NCBI GenBank assembly: GCA_913052545.1
Contig: CAJXEF010000133.1
Location: 1-5,865 of the forward strand
Direction of reading: 5' to 3'
DNA: 5,865 nucleotides
From: an uncultured Chloroflexota bacterium
Lineage (GTDB): Bacteria; Chloroflexota; Dehalococcoidia; UBA3495
Shown: in pieces, positions 1 to 3,861 of the stretch
Position numbering within the stretch: the first letter of the stretch is position 1
Layout of the letters: every line of letters starts with the position of its first letter
Position numbers and translations under genes: made by a program
The notes under the pieces: generated by a model
Seen by the model: only the letters and a program-made list of their open reading frames with translations
What the model was told of the DNA's origin: nothing
The model's database searches: none

Positions 1-984
1 TGGGCCACATATCCATGCCTTCTGCTCGACTCCATCCTCTATCCTGGGGGTTCTCGCCGGAGCGCCCGGAGTTCCCCAAACGCGCCCATCTTCATCTGCA
101 TATCTAACAAACCCAAACGGCGCAAACCATTTAAATCGCTCATCATGGAAAGGGCGTAACTTCTCCATCGCTTCTTTCTCGTTATCCGCTATGTAAAATC
201 CAATTCCTAGAGCCAAATTGCTGCCGAGCACATTTCCTCTTCCATTTTCTGCGCATGCATCTCTAAACTTATGAAACGCCTGGTCTACCAATTTTTCCCC
301 GGTTAAGGCGACCACACCATTGAATCCATTTCTGGCTGTAAAATCGATACTCCCACCGCTCACAACAGGCTGCCAAGTTTCCACAGGCAAGTTCAGGGGC
401 CTTGGAACCAAGGTTATCTCCTCAAGGTCATATCCCCTATATGGGACGCTTGCAGGAATCGTATAGTTCTTCCCATGATGACTGAATGATTCGCTGTTAA
501 AAGCTTTTAAAATGACTTCTATTTGCTCTTCAAATAATTCTCTATTTAGATCATTATCTATAACTGGAGAACCAAACGTTTCTACTTCACGAGAGTGATA
601 ACCTCTCCCCACCCCGAATATCATCCGCCCTCCAGTGAGTACATCTGCCATGGCATAATCTTCAGCTAACCGGAGAGGGTGCCACATAGGCACAATATTG
701 AACCCACACCCAAACTTTAATCTTTCTGTTTTAGCAGCGAGATGCGTACCCATCATAATTACATTGGGAATACATTCGTACCCTTCTCTCTGAAAGTGAT
801 GTTCAGCCATCCAGAGCGCATAATAACCAAGTTCATCCATAAGGATGGCTGCTTCTTCTGCTGTCTCCATAGATTGAATCAATTGCTTATTCTTGTATCG
901 TCTATCGTTAGCCGGAATCCCATCAAGCCCTACCTCTTCCAAGTCTATGTTTCCGACATAAAAAACCGAAAAATTCTTAATCAT
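1..984 (-). CDS. Luciferase-like (LLM class) flavin-dependent monooxygenase, C-terminus cut by window edge
   Basis: The reading frame from the ATG at 984 stays open to position 1, giving 328 residues without a stop. Family members usually run about 340-400 residues, so only a short tail should be missing. Bacterial-luciferase-type TIM-barrel features are clear: an N-terminal strand (residues 4-10), the segment AEHHF (60-64) after a GYYALW strand, WHPLRLAED (101-109), and GGRMIFGVGRGYH (118-130), the conserved flavin-binding strand of this superfamily. PRPLNLP (194-200) matches the usual loop before the second half of the barrel. The visible end (AWICGP) looks like the start of the common 'GxPEEV' motif. 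Such enzymes use reduced FMN or F420 to oxygenate or oxidise small organic substrates in the cytoplasm; cofactor and substrate cannot be assigned here. It lies 64 bases downstream of the Ada-domain gene with its own Shine-Dalgarno, so it probably ends or continues the same operon. The family call is secure; the reaction is not. Confidence 0.93.
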   Translation of the reverse strand, partial: MIKNFSVFYVGNIDLEEVGLDGIPANDRRYKNKQLIQSMETAEEAAILMDELGYYALWMAEHHFQREGYECIPNVIMMGTHLAAKTERLKFGCGFNIVPMWHPLRLAEDYAMADVLTGGRMIFGVGRGYHSREVETFGSPVIDNDLNRELFEEQIEVILKAFNSESFSHHGKNYTIPASVPYRGYDLEEITLVPRPLNLPVETWQPVVSGGSIDFTARNGFNGVVALTGEKLVDQAFHKFRDACAENGRGNVLGSNLALGIGFYIADNEKEAMEKLRPFHDERFKWFAPFGFVRYADEDGRVWGTPGAPARTPRIEDGVEQKAWICGP

Positions 985-1048
985 TCCATACCCCTAGTTC
1001 TTTGTTTTTAACTAGTCTAACGGAAGCATCTGACTAACCGCTGTTTAA
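985..1048. other. Short intergenic gap between Ada-domain and LLM genes
   Basis: These 64 bases contain a small interrupted inverted repeat (TAGTC...GACTA on the minus strand) and an AT-rich stretch (AATTAATTAAACAG). There is no strong GC-rich hairpin with a U-run, so no terminator is called. Read-through from the SDR and Ada genes into the LLM gene is the simplest reading. Confidence 0.4.
991..995 (-). promoter_or_regulatory. Ribosome binding site of the LLM monooxygenase gene
   Basis: On the minus strand the sequence reads AGGGG, six bases before the ATG at 984. A second ATG lies just upstream (989-987) but is out of frame, so the site supports the start at 984. Confidence 0.6.
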
Positions 1049-1255
1049 TTAATTGTGGCGGTCTTTAACTGATATCCATGGTCCTGGGGGCCCTTCAGAA
1101 GGTTTGCAAACGAGACAGGTTCTAAAGCCTTCCACATAGGCCTCTTCTAAGGATCCAAAGTACCGTCTATTCTGAGGTTTCGTACGTCTACCTGGAGGGC
1201 AGTTGGGCCTGCATACAATTCCTGTAGTGATACAAGCGTTAAATTTATCGCTCAT
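1049..1255 (-). CDS. Stand-alone Ada-type metal-binding domain protein
   Basis: This 68-residue protein consists almost entirely of the zinc-binding domain found at the N-terminus of the Ada methylphosphotriester repair/activator protein. Family hallmarks, numbered from the ATG at 1255, are TTGIVCRPNC (residues 10-19), RRTKPQNRRYF (23-33), the helix SLEEAYVEGF (35-44) and CLVCKP (47-52). Cysteines 15, 19, 47 and 50 match the four zinc ligands of E. coli Ada (C38, C42, C69, C72) in order and near-identical spacing; C15 corresponds to the methyl-accepting Cys38. There is no AraC-type helix-turn-helix and no methyltransferase domain. The ATG at 1255 overlaps the SDR stop codon by 11 bases, which suggests translational coupling; upstream there is only a weak GGGA. 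A GTG at 1276 would add seven residues and is less likely. The domain family is confident. Whether it accepts methyl groups, binds DNA or merely binds zinc is unknown. Confidence 0.85.
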   Translation of the reverse strand: MSDKFNACITTGIVCRPNCPPGRRTKPQNRRYFGSLEEAYVEGFRTCLVCKPSEGPPGPWISVKDRHN

Positions 1256-2000
1256 GGTCCCATAGGCCACGGCCACCTACATCTACACCACCATCAACAG
1301 CCAAGGTCTGCCCAGTTATCCAAGCAGATTCATCTGATGCAAAAAACAACGCCGCGTTGGCGATATCCTGAGGATAACCAGTCCGGCTCAAATTAACTTC
1401 AGCATTTCCCACTTTCCCATCTGAAAGCTTACCTCTAAACAAACCAGCAGCTATGGTATTTACTCTAATATTGTCCCCATACAGTTCACCTGCCAGATTT
1501 TGTGACATTCCGATAATTGCACTTTTCGCAGCTCCATATGAAGCATTTCCTGCCTGACGTACATTAAAACTAGCTCCGATTGTTACTATTGATCCTCCTC
1601 CACTGTCCCTCATAACAGGACGAACGGCCTGAGCAAGGTTGTAAAGACTGTCCATCGTGTTGGCAACAGTACTATCCCAAAAAGTTTGGTCGATATCATC
1701 CAAGCTGCGGGTCGGGTCAAAATTACCACCAGCAGCAGCATATAAAACATCTATTTTTCCAAATTTATCCACCACATTTTTCACGATTGAGTCCACTGTC
1801 GATTTTTCTGAAAGATCCCCAGGAACTACTATCGCAGTTCCTCCCAGGCTCTCTATTTGACTTGCTGTCTCTTTAAGACGCTCTTCCCCTCTTGCTGAGA
1901 GTGCTGTTTTGGCTCCTTCTTGGGCAAACAACCTAGCTGTGGCTCTGCCCATTCCTTGACCAATTCCAGTTAGCAAGGCAACTTTATTCTCTAATCTCAT
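1245..2000 (-). CDS. SDR-family NAD(P)-dependent oxidoreductase
   Basis: This 251-residue protein has the full classical short-chain dehydrogenase/reductase layout at the usual length. The Rossmann glycine motif TGIGQGMG lies at residues 11-18. The acidic GDL after strand 3 lies at 61-63. The helix-4 asparagine is N114, the catalytic serine S144, and the YxxxK pair is Y155 and K159 (YGAAK). The post-catalytic NTIAAG segment is at 181-186 and the C-terminal ITGQTLAVDGG at 228-238. Arg37 after strand 2 (SAR) hints at NADP(H) preference, as in other SDRs with a basic residue there. The usual NNAG motif reads AAAG (88-91). Family members interconvert alcohols and ketones or reduce enoyl/ketoacyl groups; the substrate is not readable. 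The start is supported by a Shine-Dalgarno at 2005-2010. The stop overlaps the Ada-domain start, and the FAD oxidoreductase lies 97 bases upstream, so SDR and Ada are almost certainly co-transcribed. Confidence 0.95.
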   Translation of the reverse strand: MRLENKVALLTGIGQGMGRATARLFAQEGAKTALSARGEERLKETASQIESLGGTAIVVPGDLSEKSTVDSIVKNVVDKFGKIDVLYAAAGGNFDPTRSLDDIDQTFWDSTVANTMDSLYNLAQAVRPVMRDSGGGSIVTIGASFNVRQAGNASYGAAKSAIIGMSQNLAGELYGDNIRVNTIAAGLFRGKLSDGKVGNAEVNLSRTGYPQDIANAALFFASDESAWITGQTLAVDGGVDVGGRGLWDHER

Positions 2001-2004
2001 ATCT

Positions 2005-2010
2005 CTCCCT
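2005..2010 (-). promoter_or_regulatory. Ribosome binding site of the SDR gene
   Basis: The minus strand reads AGGGAG four bases before the ATG at 2000. It is a good Shine-Dalgarno match and fixes the start shortly before the Rossmann motif. Confidence 0.65.
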
Positions 2011-2053
2011 TTGACTAATTAAATTTCAATGTGATTGGATATAACATCCCTAA

Positions 2054-2082
2054 ACTATATGTATTGGAGGATAAATCTACAA
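2054..2082 (-). promoter_or_regulatory. Possible sigma-70-type promoter ahead of the SDR-Ada-LLM genes
   Basis: On the minus strand TTGTAG (2082-2077) and TATAGT (2059-2054) are separated by 17 bases. The -10 matches the consensus at five of six positions; the -35 matches only in its TTG. Transcription would begin near 2047, leaving a leader of roughly 45-50 bases before the SDR start. It sits in the 97-base gap (2001-2097) after the FAD gene, so the SDR, Ada and LLM genes may have their own transcript in addition to any read-through. This comes from reading by eye only. Confidence 0.3.
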
Positions 2083-2097
2083 CTCGAATTCAAACGT

Positions 2098-3216
2098 TCA
2101 GCCCTTGAAAGCAAACCTGGCCGGACGATACGGGTCTAAATCATTATTGGGTATTCCTGTGACCATTTCCAGTGCTGCCAAAGCACCCACTAATGGAGCA
2201 AGTGTGACCCCGCTGTGCGTCAGAGTTAGATAAATATTCGTATGCCGGGGTGAAAACCCTATTACCGGAAGAGCGTCCTCGGGCATAGGCCTGAAACCCA
2301 CAGGAACCCTGATAGCCTCAACACCAGATAGCTGGTCAAAATATAGCGCTGCTCTTCGAATGAGCGTATCAGCATATTCCTGCGAATCATCTTCCGTTTC
2401 ACTTTCTTGATCGCCAGCGCCGATCATCACCGCGCCATCAATGTCTTGCCTGATATGTATTTCTTTTTCTTCTTTGCTGATAGGTGGCAGGTATATGGTG
2501 GCCAAACTATGGATGAAGGAGGGCAGGGGCTTTGTTTTTACAACCACCCCAGGACTCCTCCTCTGAGGCAGATTTATACCCGCTGTCTTAGCAAGTGTAG
2601 TGGAGTCTATTCCCGCAGCTATCACTACTTGGTCAAACTCCATTTCCTGGTCATTCTGGCGCAGAAAAACTTTATCGTTGCTTTGGGTTATGGAATCGAC
2701 AAGGGTGTTCAAATAGATATTCCCACCAGCCTCCTGAACCTTATGCATACAGGCTTCCGTCACCTTAACAGGTAAAACGTGTCCTTCGTCACGGGTATAA
2801 ATACCGGTATGAAATTGCCCAATTTTTAAGTTCGGTTCAAGACTGGATAGTTCCTCAGATGATATTAACCTCGCCGAATATCCCCATGAGTTAAGTCGTT
2901 CACACTCAGAAGCCAGTCTTTTACCTTCATCAGGATCCGAACAGTAGGTGACGTTTCCACCCCAACGGAGACCAATGTCTTCACCCAAATCTTCAGCAAA
3001 TCTAGGCCAACGGTCCATCGAACGATAGTTTAAATCATAATAGTGGCGAGGTTGTTTGGAAAATGCATTTATCCAGGCAAATGAATGCCCACTAGCACCG
3101 TTTCCAGGCTGGTTTTTATCGAAAACTGACACGTCCATCCCATGTTGGGACAAATGGAAAGCCACTGATGCGCCTACGATACCGGCACCAATTACTGCGA
3201 TATTTTTGTGTCTCAT
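2098..3216 (-). CDS. FAD-dependent oxidoreductase, DAO (D-amino acid/glycine/sarcosine oxidase-like) family
   Basis: This 372-residue protein, of normal length for the family, begins with a dinucleotide-binding fold. The strand IAVIG runs into GAGIVG (residues 10-15), and an acidic D33 ends strand 2 to hold the ribose of FAD. GASGHSFAWINA (40-51) fits the family's conserved turn after the fold. VVIAAGIDS, in the middle, is the second FAD-contacting strand. The C-terminal block GFRPMPEDALPVIG, followed by LTLTHSGVTLAPLVG, is the typical closing FAD-binding motif of DAO proteins. Such enzymes oxidise C-N bonds of amino acids or N-methylated amines, passing electrons to oxygen or another acceptor; the exact substrate is undetermined. 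His44 sits where some relatives attach FAD covalently. The start lies close to the glycine motif as expected, but has no recognisable Shine-Dalgarno. The gene lies 88 bases after the small alpha-beta-barrel gene and 97 bases before the SDR gene. Confidence 0.93.
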   Translation of the reverse strand: MRHKNIAVIGAGIVGASVAFHLSQHGMDVSVFDKNQPGNGASGHSFAWINAFSKQPRHYYDLNYRSMDRWPRFAEDLGEDIGLRWGGNVTYCSDPDEGKRLASECERLNSWGYSARLISSEELSSLEPNLKIGQFHTGIYTRDEGHVLPVKVTEACMHKVQEAGGNIYLNTLVDSITQSNDKVFLRQNDQEMEFDQVVIAAGIDSTTLAKTAGINLPQRRSPGVVVKTKPLPSFIHSLATIYLPPISKEEKEIHIRQDIDGAVMIGAGDQESETEDDSQEYADTLIRRAALYFDQLSGVEAIRVPVGFRPMPEDALPVIGFSPRHTNIYLTLTHSGVTLAPLVGALAALEMVTGIPNNDLDPYRPARFAFKG

Positions 3217-3231
3217 GATTTAAGTTTTAAA

Positions 3232-3259
3232 AATATGTTTTTTTCACTCAACCGGGCAA
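3232..3259 (-). promoter_or_regulatory. Weak promoter candidate just ahead of the FAD oxidoreductase gene
   Basis: The minus strand has TTGCCC (3259-3254), a 16-base AT-rich spacer and CATATT (3237-3232), each matching the sigma-70 consensus at four of six positions. Initiation about seven bases downstream would leave a leader of only about ten bases. That fits the missing Shine-Dalgarno of the FAD gene (possible leaderless or near-leaderless start). The area is very AT-rich, so chance matches are likely. Confidence 0.18.
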
Positions 3260-3261
3260 TA

Positions 3262-3275
3262 ACTCGATACTCGAT
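3262..3275. repeat. Tandem 7-base repeat in the gap upstream of the FAD gene
   Basis: ACTCGAT occurs twice without a gap (3262-3268, 3269-3275), about 46-59 bases upstream of the FAD oxidoreductase start and just upstream of the weak promoter candidate. It could be a pair of regulator half-sites or a chance duplication; no known operator is recognised. Confidence 0.4.
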
Positions 3276-3304
3276 TCTCACATCAAGTCATCTGCAAAAC
3301 TGGT

Positions 3305-3625
3305 TCATTTAACCATTTTATCCGGTGTCAGAAGCTCGTTAAACTCAATCCAATTTTCTTCAGTGAGCGTCATTAATTCCTTCCAAATCTCAAGGGACCT
3401 AGATGGTATATCGTTCTCACCTCTAAATACGGACTTCAAGGCCTCATCAGCCCACTGTAGTACAACAATATCTTTTTCTCCTGGTGTAGTACCAGGATTA
3501 AAATAAACTGAAAACTCCCCTCGCTGTCCAGCACCGTTATAGGTTTCTGCCGCCTGATAGGCTAGAGTCGCAACTTTACGAGACTGACCTGGCTTAGCCT
3601 TAAATACTCTTTTAATATGAAACAT
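3305..3625 (-). CDS. Small protein, probable dimeric alpha-beta barrel (NIPSNAP/ABM-like) fold
   Basis: This 106-residue soluble protein has no signal peptide, membrane segment or cysteine. The predicted order is strand (FHIKRVFKA, residues 2-10), helix (about 14-30), strand (GEFSVYFNP, 36-44), strand (DIVVLQWA, 52-59), helix (about 76-88) and strand (NWIEFNELL, 91-99). This beta-alpha-beta-beta-alpha-beta pattern, with an opening 'PGQ...' helix start and a mid-protein VLQWAD strand, is typical of ferredoxin-like dimeric barrels such as NIPSNAP and antibiotic-biosynthesis monooxygenase families. These often act as small cofactor-free oxygenases, or have no known activity, and are frequently found beside oxidoreductases. 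The assignment rests on pattern, not on diagnostic catalytic residues. It is the first gene after the 3775-3815 hairpin and is followed after 88 bases by the FAD gene, so it may lead the operon. The start is fixed by an excellent Shine-Dalgarno. Confidence 0.8.
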   Translation of the reverse strand: MFHIKRVFKAKPGQSRKVATLAYQAAETYNGAGQRGEFSVYFNPGTTPGEKDIVVLQWADEALKSVFRGENDIPSRSLEIWKELMTLTEENWIEFNELLTPDKMVK

Positions 3626-3630
3626 TCTTT

Positions 3631-3636
3631 CTCCTT
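3631..3636 (-). promoter_or_regulatory. Strong ribosome binding site of the small alpha-beta barrel gene
   Basis: The minus strand reads AAGGAG five bases before the ATG at 3625. It is the best Shine-Dalgarno in the window, which suggests this first gene of the cluster is well translated. Confidence 0.75.
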
Positions 3637-3774
3637 ACTGAGACAATATTATTGATGATATCACTAGGGATCAGGAATAAAACAGTGTCAGGAGAAAAAT
3701 CTGGTAAGCACAAAAACTCTTTGCGTAGTATCTGGCGGAATTAGCATTAACCCAGGGATAGACAATTTACATAC
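3637..3774. other. Leader region of the oxidoreductase cluster
   Basis: This is the non-coding stretch between the hairpin and the ribosome binding site. On the minus strand it contains TAATAT (3651-3646) and TATCAT (3662-3657), either of which could be a -10 box, but neither has a convincing -35 at the right distance. A small palindrome TGATATCA lies at about 3655-3662. A promoter is expected here, since the hairpin precedes the first gene, but no single site stands out. Confidence 0.3.
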
Positions 3775-3815
3775 AATAACCGCCTCGGGGGACTTAGGCT
3801 CCTGAGGTGGTTATT
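3775..3815. terminator. Long hairpin downstream of the protease gene, likely terminator
   Basis: A 17-pair stem (3775-3791 with 3799-3815) encloses a seven-base loop (3792-3798). Read as plus-strand RNA, every position pairs, counting three G-U wobbles. As minus-strand RNA those three become A-C mismatches, but the GC-rich blocks still pair. The hairpin begins 46 bases after the stop of the minus-strand protease gene. Its 3' arm continues on that strand into a U-rich run (UUAUUGUAUGU), so termination of the protease transcript is the simplest role. The plus-strand side is followed by a looser run (GUUUUAAAUU). Confidence 0.6.
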
Positions 3816-3861
3816 ATGAAGTTTTAAATTCGAATGGCTGCAATCTCTATTCTTTTGTGGC

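Noticed and set aside
742..1011. Plus-strand 89-codon open frame
   Set aside because: It lies antisense to the LLM gene, whose protein is clearly conserved, and its own translation shows no family features.
1256..1276. GTG at 1276 as the start of the Ada-domain protein
   Set aside because: It would add seven residues outside the domain and overlap the SDR further. The ATG at 1255 sits at the SDR stop as expected for coupled genes, though the GTG cannot be fully excluded.
1657..1860. Plus-strand 67-codon open frame
   Set aside because: It is fully antisense to the SDR gene, with low-complexity, non-family-like translation.
2407..2775. Plus-strand 122-codon open frame
   Set aside because: It is fully antisense to the well-supported FAD oxidoreductase; the phenylalanine run mirrors lysine/glutamate codons on the coding strand.
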